Assembly: GCA_014155875.1 (NCBI GenBank)
Contig: JACEFZ010013234.1
Span: 186,001 to 250,000, forward strand
Source: Cepaea nemoralis
Lineage: Eukaryota > Mollusca > Gastropoda > Stylommatophora > Helicidae
Length of the DNA stretch: 64,000 nucleotides
Reading direction: 5' to 3'
The position numbers and the translations under genes are program-made. Positions within the stretch are counted from its first letter, which is position 1; each line of letters starts with the position of its first letter. Under the pieces are notes generated by a model. It was not told the DNA's origin and did not search any database. It worked only from the letters and a program-made list of their open reading frames with translations. Below, piece after piece: positions 30,696 through 42,974 of this stretch.

Positions 30696-30944
30696 TAACA
30701 TTATTCTGAGGGTGCAGACTATGATTTACGATGACCAGAGTGTCCCTTCGGGATCCAGGGGCCATCATTGTTGTTTCCACATCCAGCATGTCAGGGCCAG
30801 AATTTAGAAAGTGTTCGTAGAGTTGCAAGCAGTTTGTGGGCAAATATCATAATTATTTTATGGTAAATAAACTGTGACCAGATTTCTTATGAGTATTCTT
30901 TTTCTTTGTGTGTGTGTGTGAGGGAGAGAGAGAGAGAGAATAAA

Positions 30945-31205
30945 TGTCCTGCCATGAAAATATGCGATTTATTTTATATGTCCTGTCATGAAAGTGTGAT
31001 TTATGTTACTTGTTGTTGTCATGAAGGTGTGTGATTTATTTTTATATGTATTGTCATGAAAGTATGTGATTTATTGTATATGTGTTGTCATGAAAGTATA
31101 TGATTTTTTAAAATATGTGTTGTCATAAAAGGTTGTGATTTATTTTAATTGTCTTGTCATGAAAGGTTGTGATTTGTTTTATATGTGTTGTCATGAAAGA
31201 TTGTG
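30945..31205 (+). repeat. About 36-bp tandem repeat
   Basis: Seven imperfect units of TTGTCATGAAAG + TGTGATTTATTTTATATGTG. Confidence 0.8.
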
Positions 31206-31339
31206 AATTACATCTGTTGCAGACAGCAGTCTGCTGGTAGGCAGACTTATGTTGCTCCTTTGGGCAGCTATCTAGATTATGACCAGGCTGATTCAGACGA
31301 AAACAAATGAATAAATTATGGAGTGGGACTGATAGAACT

Positions 31340-31575
31340 ACAAAACTTTGATTTTTAAGAGCATGCATCTTTCCCATTGCAACATACGCCTGTGAGACCT
31401 GGACACTTACTAAACAAGCTGAACAGCACATAACTGAATGCCTTTAAATATAAATATTATAGACGAGTTCTAAGAATATCTTGGATAAAGAAAATATAAC
31501 AAATGCAACCATTCTTCAAGAGCTGAATTTTAAAGAGGGTTGGCTATTAAAGACGATAAAACAAAGAAAATTGAA
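31340..31575 (+). pseudogene. LINE RT C-terminal fragment
   Basis: Plus strand reads ATYACETWTLTKQ (the 'YG.EtWtL' box), then, after a frame break, ILQELNFKEGWLLKTIKQRK, a typical stretch of APE-type LINE C-termini. Confidence 0.7.
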
Positions 31576-31679
31576 ATTACATCATCATGCATCACGATTC
31601 GACGCGTTATCGAGAGCCGGCCGCGTGTTTGTTAGAAAATGGCACGCTGCAAGAAAAATTCCACTAGGCACCCGACGTT

Positions 31680-32215
31680 GATTGATTCAGGAACCGACAT
31701 CACGGTATTCGGGGCATTCCCATAAGCGCTCCGTCCCCATCCTCAGCAGCCAGAGAAGAGTACCAACACCAATAGTACCAGTAGCAATCAGATTATATGT
31801 CCGTCTCGCCTGAGCTTCGGCCAGATCCCCTCGTCACTCCTCGCTGTCTCATTCTTGCCAGACCATGGTGATCCATTTGCTCCTCCGAGGTGTACACGTG
31901 CTCCCACAAGGCCGCAATCACGTCTGCCTTGTCATGCATCAATACTCCACCAAGTTTTGCACAGCCAGCCAATTTGTCCGCCGATTCATACCCCAGCACA
32001 CCGGCATGCCCCGGAGAAAAGATCCAGGCGATGCTTGCCACTCTTCTGAAGCGAAGCAATCCATTCTGCCTGTCCTCACCTTCCTCAGCGTGCTTTCTGA
32101 GTCAGTTACAATCACGATGTGTGTGTGCATTGTATTCTCCATCCAGCGGAAAGCTGCACTGACCGCCTCCACCTCCATTCTTAGCTAGATGTTGTGGTAT
32201 CATATGTCAGGCTCT
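31680..32215 (-). pseudogene. RNase H LINE family B fragment
   Basis: Minus strand: MEVEAVSAAFRWMEN (catalytic Glu), VIVTDSEST (Asp), then in another frame PGHAGVLGYESADKLAG (the Asn/Glu of GNE is lost). The 3' terminus carries the shared family segment CGGAACC...GAT and a decayed tail. Frameshifted between the Asp and His motifs. Confidence 0.75.
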
Positions 32216-32269
32216 CCTACACCAAATGCCGACCATTAGCTTTTGCTAAGAACCTCCAGGCACTTCAAA

Positions 32270-33922
32270 ATGAGCAGCGTTGTAGCCGCCAAAACTATCA
32301 AAATGATGCAAGAAGACATGTCTGCTAGCTGCAGCACAACGCCAGAACCTGAAGAAACATTGAATGAAGCTACCACTTCTACACAAGATGAAGCCGCACC
32401 CATAGCTCAACAGACGTCAGAGACTACAACTTTAACTGAACACCAGCAGCAGCCGTGAAGTTTTCAACAGCACAAAGACGAAGCAGCCCAGTTAACTAAA
32501 GATCTCAACATCAGAGGAAAATACAACAGGAATTCACCGGCAAATTACTGTTAAAACAGACAAGCGTGGGAGAAGCCAAACTGTCGGCGCTACCAATAGA
32601 CAAGATAATCAAGCTGCTGGAAAACGATCTGGGAAGAAATAGCATCAACCAGCTACGCAAGACACCTGATGGAGTAGTGGTCTCCATTAAAAAAAAACAA
32701 CCCCAAAAAGCCACAGCACTTATGCAGAAAATCGCACAAGGAGAGTAAGGCCGATATCAAGCTTCACCACGGCATCTTATTGGAAGCCACCCGACACCGC
32801 ATGATGAAACGATGGGTCATTAAACGAGTCAAGACCCATCTCACCAACGACCAGATCAGGGAGATGCTGACAAGGGAGAACAAGAAACTCAAGGTCACCA
32901 GTGCCGAAAGGATCATCGGAAAGAACAACATCCCCTCCACAGTCGTCATAGTAACATCGGAGGACCGAGTGATCCCTCAATACATCAGATGAGACAAGAG
33001 AGACCAAGTTCCAGAGCACTACATACCGATTGTGCTGCAGTGCTCTAAGTGCCTGAAGTTTTGGCACACCCGTGCCACCTGCAAGAGTGAGGTTGAGGTT
33101 TGCAGTTACTGCTCTGGACCTCATCTATACAGTCAGTGCCAGCATGCAAAGATCGACAAGGACTTCAGGAGGCCTAACACTAACAGAAAGTGCGCCAACT
33201 GCCTCGGCAACCACGGCGCCAGGTACCTCGGCTGCCCCTGCCACCAAGACAGCAAGGAAGCCATGAAGATCGCCATCAAGACTAACCTGCCCTATAAAGA
33301 AGCTAGGAGGCAGGTCGAGGCCACCAATCGACTCACCAAATATGACAAAGCACAACTGGAAGGCCAACTGAAGGACCTGAAAACGCAGTTCAAAAACATG
33401 GAGGAAGAAAAAGACAAAACGCATGAAACACAGTTAACGGCCGTTCACCGCATCCTGGACGAACTGAAGCAAGTCCAGCAGAAGATAGAGCAGGATGTCG
33501 CTCGAATGGCTGCAATCAAGACGGAGACAGAAGAAACTCTATCAAAAATCCAAGACGAAAGAGAAAAGACAGAAGAAACTCTCAAGCAGATAGAAGAAGA
33601 AAGAGCACAAATGGAATCATTGGATGAACTGAAGCAAGTAAAGCAGAAGATTGAGCAGGTTATAAAGACCGAGAATGAAGAACAGCTATCAAAAATACAA
33701 AAAGAAAGGACGTGAGATACTCTACAAGAGATAGTAACACACATCAGTACCCAGGCAGCCTTACTCGAACCAGAAGATGCAAGAGCACAGAGAGAAGAAG
33801 AAGCAACAGAGGAAGGACGATATCGCTCACCACCAAGATCCGACTGGCGAACACCGAGAAGAGTCGAAGGAAACTCACGACGGGGTAATAGGAGGAACAC
33901 CAGGAGAGACGACAACTGGTAA
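32270..33922 (+). pseudogene. LINE ORF1 (gag-like, three zinc knuckles)
   Basis: A nucleic-acid-binding ORF1 of a Jockey/I-superfamily LINE. The N-terminal part is Ser/Thr/Glu-rich, a middle region follows (LPIDKIIKLLENDLGRN; KRVKTHLTNDQIREML), then three CCHC knuckles near 33040-33240: CSKCLKFWHTRATC, CSYCSGPHLYSQC, CANCLGNHGARYLGC. The rest is a long Lys/Glu/Gln coiled coil and an Arg-rich tail (RSPPRSDWRTPRR) ending at TAA 33920-33922. Broken by stops near 32458, 32746 and 32991 and TGA at 33714-33716. It packages element RNA in intact relatives. Confidence 0.8.
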
Positions 33923-34159
33923 AGCTCCCTGAAGGAAACAGCACCATAAGACAGGGTGGGACCACAATTACTCCGGGCCTCAACAAGTGCGCGACTCTGT
34001 CCAGACATGAAAAACCTCATCAAGAAAGTAAAGAACGCAATCAACCCATCAGAAGCCGGGAGGCTGACAACAAGCAGCTCCAAGTACGAAAGACAAACTA
34101 CAAGCTACACAATAAACACCCCTACATAGCCAAGTCGAAGGCTGAATGGGGGTAGTCGT

Positions 34160-34405
34160 ACCAAAAATTGGATTGGATTGGAAAATTGAAATATTTTGGT
34201 CACTTGAAACGTCATGAAAGTTTGGAGAGGCATATGCCCGGGAAGAGAGGAAGAGCATGGCCAAAGAGAATATGGGTGCAGGTTGTGGCGGACGATCTCC
34301 AGATGGGTGTATCGGACGCGAGACATCTTGCTTGTGGCAGAAAAGTTTTTCGGAAAGTTGTTATGGTAGCGAGGTTCTGCAAAGAACGTGCTACTGAATG
34401 AATGA
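34160..34405 (+). pseudogene. LINE C-terminal fragment ending at a poly-G run
   Basis: Plus-strand frame: KLKYFGHLKRHESLERHMPG, then WVQVVADDLQMGVSDARHLA and stop after KERATE. The same protein end lies on the minus strand at 43975-44260. Directly followed by 30 consecutive G (34413-34442). Confidence 0.75.
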
Positions 34406-34410
34406 TTCAC

Positions 34411-34443
<33 letters not shown>

Positions 34444-34444
34444 G

Positions 34445-34560
34445 GAGGTTAAGCCAGGCTGGTGTCTTCAGCAAGGGAACTGTTCATTGGCTGCTGAAGT
34501 AGGAGCATGGTGGGAATGTCCCGAGTGTGGTGATTTTGATTCTTGAATTCACATTACTTC
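34445..34560 (+). mobile_element. RNase H LINE family B 3' end (weak)
   Basis: GGCTGCTGAAGTAGGAGCATGGTGGGAATGTCC-like sequence (split here for length) and GATTCTTGAATTC at the end resemble the family B terminus seen at 59220-59330. Confidence 0.45.
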
Positions 34561-34705
34561 TAGCTGTGTTCTGTATTTCGGTAACAGATAACTAGTGAAG
34601 AACACCACAAACATAAATCTGAGTACAACTGATAGGAAATTAATTAATTCAGTGCCAAACAGGCAGTAGGTTTGGACCATTCACGGTGTACAACCACATG
34701 AACAA

Positions 34706-36186
34706 TTATAATGTACAGACTAGCACGGGCGGACACATACACCAGCCAGACAGTTCTGCCAGAAACAACAGACTAGCACGGGCGGACACATACACCAGCC
34801 AGACAGTTCTGCCAGAAACAACAGACTAGCACGGGCGGACACATACACCAGCCAGACAGTTCTGCCAGAAACAACAGACTAGCATGGGCGGACACATACA
34901 CCAGCCAGACAGTTCTGCCAGAAACAACAGACTAGCACGGGCGGACACATACACCAGCCAGACAGTTCTGCCAGAAACAACAGACTAGCACGGGCGGACA
35001 CAAACACCAGCCAGACAGTCCTGCCAGAAACAACAGACTAGCACGGGCGGACACATACACCAGCCACAGTCCTGCCAGAAACACAGACTAGCACGGGCGG
35101 ACACATACACCAGCCAGACAGTTCTGCCAGAAACAACAGACTAGCACGGCGGACACATACACCAGCCAGACAGTTCTGCCAGAAACAACAGACTAGCACG
35201 GGCGGACACATACACCAGCCAGACAGTCCTGCCAGAAACAACAGACTAGCACGGGCGGACACATACACCAGCCAGTCCTGCCAGAAACAACAGACTAGCA
35301 CGGGCGGACACATACACCAGCCAGACAGTTCTGCCAGAAACAACAGACTAGCACGGGCGGACACATACACCAGCCAGACAGTTCTGCCAGAAACAACAGA
35401 CTAGCACGGGCGGACACATACACCAGCCAGACAGTTCTGCCAGAAACAACAGACTAGCACGGGCGGACACATACACCAGCCAGACAGTTCTGCCAGAAAC
35501 AACAGACTAGCACGGGCGGACACAAACACCAGCCAGACAGTCCTGCCAGAAACAACAGACTAGCACGGGCGGACACATACACCAGCCACAGTCCTGCCAG
35601 AAACAACAGACTAGCACGGGCGGACACATACACCAGCCAGACAGTTCTGCCAGAAACAACAGACTAGCACGGGCGGACACATACACCAGCCAGACAGTTC
35701 TGCCAGAAACAACAGACTAGCACGGGCGGACACATACACCAGCCAGACAGTCCTGCCAGAAACAACAGACTAGCACGGGCGGACACAGACACCAGCCAGT
35801 CCTGCCAGACAACAACAGACTAGCACGGGCGGACACATACACCAGCCAGACAGTTCTGCCAGAAACAACAGACTAGCACGGGCGGACACATACACCAGCC
35901 AGACAGTTCTGTCAGAAACAACAGACTAGCACGGGCGGACACATACACCAGCCAGACAGTTCTGCCAGAAACAACAGACTAGCACGGGCGGACACATACA
36001 CCAGCCAGACAGTTCTGCCAGAAACAACAGACTAGCACGGGCGGACACATACACCAGCCAGACAGTTCTGCCAGAAACAACAGACTAGCACGGGCGGACA
36101 CATACACCAGCCAGACAGTTCTGCCAGAAACAACAGACTAGCACGGGCGGACACATACACCAGCCAGACAGTTCTGCCAGAAACAA
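34706..36186. repeat. 53-bp minisatellite
   Basis: About 28 copies of a unit made of ACAACAGACTAGCACGGGCG, GACACATACACCAGCCAGAC and AGTTCTGCCAGAA, very homogeneous with a few short deletions. Open frames across it (Trp/Cys-rich) are artefacts. Confidence 0.95.
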
Positions 36187-36850
36187 ATAAAGACCTTAAA
36201 CTAACTAGAGACATTGGACGTCGACAGGCAAGATTGTTTGGGGGAGATGGAGTGACAAGCAAGGGGGTTGGTTGCATGTCACAGGATTCTGACCCATATG
36301 GCTGTGGTTTCTTTCCGCAAAATGGCCCGTGGGATTCTCGCACAGATCACGAGATTAGCTTTCCCTATTACCAGCGTCCCTCGCTATCAGGCGAACCCAC
36401 TCCGACTTCAGAGGTACTTGTTATTTAAGTTCCAAAGTTAAATACGATAGGTTAACACATTAGTCCAACTGTCCAGTGTAATAGTTGAACCCATTACCTC
36501 GGAATCAGCACACCGGGTGTTTAAGAATGCGTTTTCTTATCTATACGACTACTCTGACCTACCTGAACCACAACCTCCATAATGTAGTGCCGGCTGAATC
36601 ACTTCGCAAAGGAGACCCCCCCCCCCCCCCCCCCGACCCTTTTCTGCGAGTAGAAATATACACGAACACTTTGTGACAACCGGCAAATTTAATGGGACAT
36701 GTGCAAGGGGAAGCAAACAGATAAATATCTGGATGGAGTAGCTACATAACTGAATCGGAAAAACACTACGCAAATCCGAAACTGGTGATCGTATGAGATG
36801 TCTAACCACGGTCATCAGTGCTTGTCAGCCTGGCACATGATGGTGAATAT
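36187..36850 (+). mobile_element. GAT-tailed LINE C-terminus split by a 0.4-kb insertion
   Basis: 36187-36250 reads LTRDIGRRQARLFGG and 36675-36850 reads the GK...KYLDG...DR-type end, the two halves of the C-terminus seen whole at 38087-38450. The 36250-36674 insert shares about 120 bp (36355-36475) with 42805-42910 and ends in 19 C (36616-36634). Confidence 0.6.
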
Positions 36851-36892
36851 GGTATGATAATCAGATACGGTGGTTACTCTTGTGAATCGAGT

Positions 36893-38075
36893 TACTGGGG
36901 CAGAGCAACAAGAATAGCACAGAGCAGCACAGAATACCACAGTGCAACATAACACCACACAATAACAGAACACCACACAGCAACAGAACTCCACAGAGCA
37001 ACAGAACACCACACAGCAACAGAACACCACACAGCAACAGAACACCACACAGCAATAGAACACCACACAGCAACAGAACGCCACAGAGCAATAGAACACC
37101 ACAGGGCAATAGAACACCACACAGCAACAGAACACCACACAGCAACAGAACACCACAGAGCAACAGAACACCACACAGCAACAGAACACCACACAGCAAC
37201 AGAACACCACACAGCAACAGAACTCCACAGAGCAATAGAACACCACAGGGCAATAGAACACCACACAGCAACAGAACACCACACAGCAATAGAACACCAC
37301 ACAGCAACAGAACACCACACAGCAATAGAACACCACACAGCAACAGAACTCCACAGAGCAATAGAACACCACAGGGCAATAGAACATCACACAGCAACAG
37401 AACACCACACAGCAACAGAACACCACAGAGCAACAGAACACCACACAGCAATAGAACTCCACACAGCAACAGAACACCACACAGCAACAGAACACTACAC
37501 AGCAACAGAACACCACACAGCAACAGAACACCACAGAGCAACAGAACTCCACACAGCAATAGAACTCCACACAGCAACAGAACACCACACAGCAATAGAA
37601 CACCACAGGGCAACATAACACCACAGGGCAACATAACACCACAGGGCAACAGAACACCACACAGCAATAGAACACCACAGGGCAATAGAACACCACAGGG
37701 CAATAGAACAACACACAGCAATAGAACACACACACAGCAACAGAACACCACACAGCAATAGAACACCACACAGCAATAGAATACCACAGGGCAACAGAAC
37801 TCCACACAGCAATAGAACACCACACAGCAATAGAACAACACAGAGCAACAGAAAACCACACAGCAACAGAACACCACACAGCAATAGAACACCACAGGGC
37901 AACAGAACACCACACAGCAATAGAACACCACAGGGCAACAGAACACCATACAGCAATAGAACAACACACAGCAAGAGAACACCACAGGGCAACAGAACAC
38001 CACAGGGCAACAGAACACCACAGGGCAACACGGGGCAATATAACACCACAGAGCAACAGAACACCACAGAACAGT
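36893..38075. repeat. 18-bp minisatellite
   Basis: About 65 copies of ACAGAACACCACACAGCA with AGAGCA/GGGCAA variants. The minus strand contains no stop triplets in the unit, so 420-434-codon Cys/Val/Leu frames appear in all three frames; they are not genes. Confidence 0.95.
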
Positions 38076-38086
38076 ACAGGTGGAAA

Positions 38087-38450
38087 TGTGGTTTCTGGGG
38101 AGACTGTAAAGAATGACATGGACGGATAGAAGAACGAACAAGTCCTACAAGAATCAAATGAAAACTATAAACTGATTAGAGACATTAGACGTAGAAAGTC
38201 AAGTCTCTGTGTGACACGTTATGAGAAGTATTATAATAAAATAGACAGCTTGTTGACAACTGGCAAGACTGAGGGGGAAAGAACGAGAGGACGACAGAGA
38301 AGTAAATATCTGGATGGCTTGACCGCATGGCATGGTCGAGACAAGAACATGGAGATGATCCACGTCTCCGGTGATCGTGTAAGATGGTGAAAGATGACCA
38401 CGCTTATATAGTCATGGCACATGATGATGATGATGATGATGATGATTTGT
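38087..38450 (+). pseudogene. GAT-tailed LINE C-terminal fragment
   Basis: Plus strand shows EMWFLG..., RDIRRRKSSLCVTRYEKY, GERTRGRQRSKYLDGLTAWH and DRVRW in broken frames, then TGGCACATGATGATG tail (38417-38450). Same family as 50541-51415 (-). Confidence 0.75.
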
Positions 38451-38454
38451 GTAA

Positions 38455-39160
38455 CGATCATTGCTCCCAAGCCTGACAGTTCACAGGGTAAAGATCCCCA
38501 AGAGAGGAACACGAGAGCCCATGTATTTACAACCGACAGCGAAGTTCCCCGGAAAATGTTTGACTTAAGCTGCGACACCAGGTTTTCTGTCACCCGCGTT
38601 TTCTTCGTGCAAACTTTGACCTACATTTTATTGAGTTATGGACTAGAGACAGCCAATGGCCGTGGGAGTTTGCGGTCGTCAATACACTCCCGGGGTAGTC
38701 ACAGATCCGGGAGCCGTTTGTGGTATGGTCGTTCTAGTTGGTCGGTGTGGATTACTTTATCAGGATGTTGGAGTTTGTCTGTTTACATGTGGGCTTGGCT
38801 TGGCTACATGTGCGCCTTCTTGGGTAGTCATTCATGGTCGAGAGGTAAGTTGCTAGTTAGGTAGGTCACTTGGAATCTAATTAGTCTCAGTTAAACCTGA
38901 CTTAAGTCACATAATCTGTTCTGTCTGTTGATTTGGGTTGACTTGTTTTTTTTTACCTGCGGGTTTCTGTTGCGTAATTGGGTGACAGGAGGTTGGCGGA
39001 ATCGTTTGGTTGTAGGCTTGTCGTGCTAGTTTTAAACTTTTTCTTGGTTTGTTTCTTCCATTCTTCTCCATCTTTATCTGCTGCCTCTGTTCATTTTCCT
39101 CCTGTTTGTCCTCCTCCGCCCCTTCTCTTTTTCTCATCCTCGCCGAGTCGTCTTTAATCT
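38455..39160. other. Unassigned region
   Basis: Contains a 66-codon frame from 38656 (Cys/Val/Gly-rich) running into a good donor-like GTAAGT near 38844. No homology that I recognise. Confidence 0.3.
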
Positions 39161-39167
39161 TCCCTCC

Positions 39168-39170
39168 TCT

Positions 39171-39206
<36 letters not shown>
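39168..39206. repeat. (TTTC)n microsatellite
   Basis: About ten TTTC/CTTT steps. Confidence 0.9.
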
Positions 39207-39299
39207 ATTACTGTTTTTGCCATGAAGCGTCGCAGAGAGGAGGCAAATATAACTGTCTGTGTTTCGCTTGTCTTGTTGCTTGTACCAACGTCACATTTG

Positions 39300-39850
39300 A
39301 TTTCCTCATTGTCTCATTGACTCCATCTAGCCAACCCTTCCTGGGTCGTCCTCTCGCCTTATATCCCGGTGTTCTCACGTAGAACGCTCAAGCCCCTGGT
39401 TGATCTTGTTCCATTCTAGCTAAATGTCCGAACTATTTAATTCTTTGCTGTTCTGTAAAATCAATAATAGGTGTTATCTCTACACTCGTTCTTAGTTTCT
39501 CATTTGTCTCTCTATCTCTTCTTAGTTCTTGTCTATGCGTTTCTTGTACATCTTATTTCACATGATGTGATTTTACGCCTGTGTGTTTCAAGGAATATCC
39601 AAGTTTGACACTGATAACAGCGTTGGGACGAATAAAGCGTCTTCATCTTTTTATGCTTGCATATTGCTATTTGGATACTTTAGGATAGGTGCTATTTGAT
39701 AGTTGATGTTGTTTGCTTTCTGTATTCTTGTTTCTATTTCTCTATCTAGTCTTCCATCCTCTGTGAACATACCGCCAATATACCTGTACTCTCTGGCTTC
39801 TTCTAACTGGCTATTACCATAAGAAAAATGAAGAAGCGACACCCACACGG
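39300..39850 (-). pseudogene. LINE RT fragment
   Basis: Minus strand: YRYIGGMFTEDGRLDREIET (the 'YLG..it.DG....I..RI' block), NINYQIAPILK, then a C-terminal remnant to about 39300. Related to the fragment at 1-447. Confidence 0.7.
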
Positions 39851-40110
39851 TTATCTATACAACTATCAGTAATGTTTCTGTATGGTATTGTCCTACACCC
39901 ACAGGATTATCTATACAACTATCAGTAATGATTCTGGAGAATATTATACAGTACTGGATAAAATCCAACGACATCATGAGTTACCCACCGGGTGACGCCA
40001 CCGTAGACACCCATTGTTACCCCATTAAGTGACGTCGCTATAGACACCCATGGTCACCCCATTGACACCACTGTAGATACCTATTGTCCACCCCCACCGG
40101 GTGACGCCAC
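39850..40110. repeat. Two small tandem repeats
   Basis: 39845-39945: about 54 bp x 2 (GGTTATCTATACAACTATCAG core). 39975-40105: about 41 bp x 3 (ACCGGGTGACGCCACCG core). Confidence 0.7.
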
Positions 40111-40529
40111 CGCAGACAGGTATCGTTGTCGAATTCTGTTTGAAACAGCAGCGCAGCAGGTCTGTCTGACATGCAGAATCTGACACACATCGACACGCGG
40201 GACAGTCGTATATGGGAGTCCCGCTGATCACATTTCAGCTACTTCCGTTTGTTGCTGCAGATTCAGGATGCGACCTGTGCTGGGTCAGGGAATTATGAAC
40301 GGTAGTGAAGTCCTTACTCGAAATACTTGTTAAGTTTGTCTTCTTCAAATGGAACGGAACTGGAAATCTATTTTCAGACTCACATGGGTTAGACCTTATT
40401 GTAAGGATACTATAGTAAATTCCACTTGTAGGCTGTTGTTGTTTTTAATGTTGTTGTTGATGATGTGTTGGAGCCATAACGATGCAAGCTGTTCACTGTG
40501 GTGCCACTGAAAAATTCGAGGACTGGTGG

Positions 40530-40850
40530 TGATTTTATTGTTGGACTAGTGGTGACTTGATTATTGGACTAGCGCTGACTCGATTGTTGGGCTAGTGGTG
40601 AATTGATTGTTGGACTCGTGGGGATTTCATTGTTGGACTCGTGGGGATTTCATTGTTGAACTAGTGGTGGCTTGATTGTTGGACTGGTGGGGACTTGATT
40701 GTTGAACTACTGGCTGACTTGATTGTTGGACTACTGGCGACTTGATTGTTGTACTAGTGGTGACTTGATTGTTGGACTAGTGGTGACGTGATTGTTGGAC
40801 TAGTGGTGTCTTAATTGTTGAAATGGTGGTGATTCGATTGTCAACCGTGC
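40530..40850. repeat. 23-bp minisatellite
   Basis: About 13 copies of GACTTGATTGTTGGACTAG+TGGT, degenerate. Confidence 0.9.
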
Positions 40851-41234
40851 AATCAATCAACATTCTAGTAAGCTGTCCAGCCTGTGAGTGCTAGACGTGT
40901 GTGCTGATGTCTACCATCATCGTGGGGAATTGCCATATTGTGGACATGTTCATTGTTATCGTTAATACAAAGTAGGAACTATAAACACAAGTTATAAGTA
41001 ATGGAGTTGAAGGTCGTCTAGCCACTGACTATACGTGACGAGAACACCCAGCTTAGACCTCACCCATGCAAGGACCGGGATGAGGGGGGGGGGGGGGTGC
41101 GACAGAAGCGAATTCAACAACCCATCATCACGAATCATTATCATCGAGTATCATCTCTTGGTCTGGTCAACAGGTTTCATGACAATTCCATTCCATTGTT
41201 GTTTGTCTAGTGCCGCTCTCTTTAATTCTACGAG

Positions 41235-41610
41235 TTAAGTCAAGAACTACCATCACAGCACTCGAGTCATTCTCATTCTCAACAACCGGCGAAAAGTCCT
41301 AATATTGATGGTGCCAATTGCAATTTAATTATGCGTCCGTCTGACCTTTACTTAGAGTACTGAGAGTTGGCCAGATCGTCTGGCCACTCCTTGCCGAACC
41401 GTTCTATCCAGACCATGCTGGTCTATCTGTTCATCCACACTGTACACGTGATCCCAAAGAGCCCCGACCATGTCTGTCGTATCATGCACCAATATATCTC
41501 ACCCAACGATGCAGACCCAGCCAGTCTGTTCGCCTGTTAGTTTCCCACCACACCAGCATGTCCTTGGGGACAGATCCAACAGATGCCCCCTATCTTTGAT
41601 TACATGTGTC
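41235..41610 (-). pseudogene. RNase H LINE family B 3' fragment
   Basis: Minus strand includes QGHAGVVGN and QANRLAGSASLGE (RNase H His/Asp motif), and ends in the family tail near ACTTAACTCG at 41235. Confidence 0.7.
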
Positions 41611-41824
41611 TCTCCATCGATAGATCTTAGACATATGCAGGTCTAATTTATAAATGTTGTCCTTGGTCGATCCCTTCCTCTTTTCCCCAGTTTCGTGCCC
41701 TTCGGTACTCTTCTTGGTGTGTCTTCATGTGTTATGACGTCACGCCTAGCTGCGAGGGTCCTCACTGTCAGTTGGGACACGTTAATCTAATAACAACATA
41801 CGGACACTTAATCAGACTGCAATA

Positions 41825-41975
41825 GGGCCCCGGGAAACCGGTCAACAAATGCCCGCAGAAGTCGGATGTGTCGGCCTAACGGCGCAAGAACGCAGCTCTG
41901 CTGTAAACAGGCACAACGCAATCACGTCCGGAAAAAAAAACACTCTGGATGAACGCAGAAGAAGAAGAAGACTGC
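41825..41975 (+). repeat. Dispersed repeat R1 with (GAA)n tail
   Basis: Same element as 6858-7050, opposite strand, ending GAAGAAGAAGAAG at 41960-41971. Confidence 0.7.
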
Positions 41976-41984
41976 AATAGGATT

Positions 41985-42120
41985 AGGTACCACGAGTAAT
42001 GGCACTCTTTGCTGGCTGTTAAAGCTGAGGACGGAGCACTTATGGGAATGTCTTGCGTGCTGTAACATCTGTTCTCTGTGATGTCATTGGGGAGGCTCGG
42101 AGAAATCATGAGTTGAGAAA
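41985..42120 (+). mobile_element. RNase H LINE family B 3' end
   Basis: GCACTCTTTGCTGGCTGTT ... GGACGGAGCACTTATGGGAA matches the C-terminal/3' part at 59235-59300 and 60245-60300. Confidence 0.6.
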
Positions 42121-42725
42121 AATAGATCACATGAGGGGATACTAATCAACTCACCCGAGCTGTTTGTTGCAACACAAATTCACAGGCGTGTAGAAAACGT
42201 CACGATGCATTCTTTTTCAAATAGGTCCCATAACCACGAAAGTAACAACCTTTAATCAATTGATAAAGAAAACAAACGATACACCGCCAGGGAACTAATG
42301 AAGTAATTAATCACACAAATGGGAGTTTGCGGACAATTGACTTCCTGGGCGGAGCCACGGAGTCCAGACAAATCTCTTCTTACAGATTGTCGTGACGTTA
42401 ATTACCAGGAGTTATCCACCTGGACTTTTTGGGCCTGAGTTCTCTCCCATAAACGTAAACTTGCCATAGATTACAAACAGCACCAAAAAAAAAAAAAAGC
42501 TTGGAGATGACAGCTACGTCCTGTATATGATATGCTAAACTAAGGCATAAATAGAAATATGAGTAACTACAAGCTGAGAAGAGTGGTTTCGATTCTACCA
42601 TTACCCATACCATGTTCAACCTCACAAGAGAAGTTATATTAGGGTCCATCCCTGGCTCTGATTAATAGTCGTGTGACTGAGTCAGCCACCAATGGGATAT
42701 ACATTTGATTTTTTTTATTTTGGTG

Positions 42726-42910
42726 CTCGCTAGCTTTGAACTCAAGCGTAGTCCATACACTCTACTTCCAGTAGTGCTGGAATGCACTTTTTCCGCGTGA
42801 ATTAGCTTTATTAACTGTGTCCCTCGCCATCAGGTGAACCCGCTCCAAGTTGAGGACGATAGGTCAACATTTTAGTCCAGCTGTCCGGCTGCAAGGTGAT
42901 TGTCCAAAGC
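42726..42910. repeat. Dispersed repeat shared with 36355-36475 and 46199-46245
   Basis: The first part (minus strand GTGTATGGACTACGCTTGAG) recurs at 46203-46240. The second part (GTCCCTCGCCATCAGGTGAA) recurs at 36379. Likely SINE pieces. Confidence 0.55.
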
Positions 42911-42974
42911 GGGTAATAGCTGATCATTAGAAGAGTGGAACTAACCTCTCAATAACAACCAGTTATATCAAAGT

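Larger units (their letters stand above)
29640..30871 (+). other. Probable POLR2J 3' UTR region
   Basis: The first AATAAA downstream of the stop is at 30866-30871; another is near 30937. If used, the UTR would include a LINE fragment and part of a foldback element. No transcript evidence; extent is inferred. Confidence 0.35.

Noticed and set aside
31123..31431. 102-codon Cys-containing minus-strand ORF
   Set aside because: Overlaps a plus-strand LINE fragment and the 36-bp repeat; no domain recognised.
34706..36343. Trp/Cys-rich minus-strand frames over the 53-bp array
   Set aside because: Tandem-repeat artefact with no start context.
36815..38157. Minus-strand frames of 220-434 codons rich in Cys, Val and Leu
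   Set aside because: They are readings of the 18-bp array, open in all three frames because the unit lacks stops; not genes.
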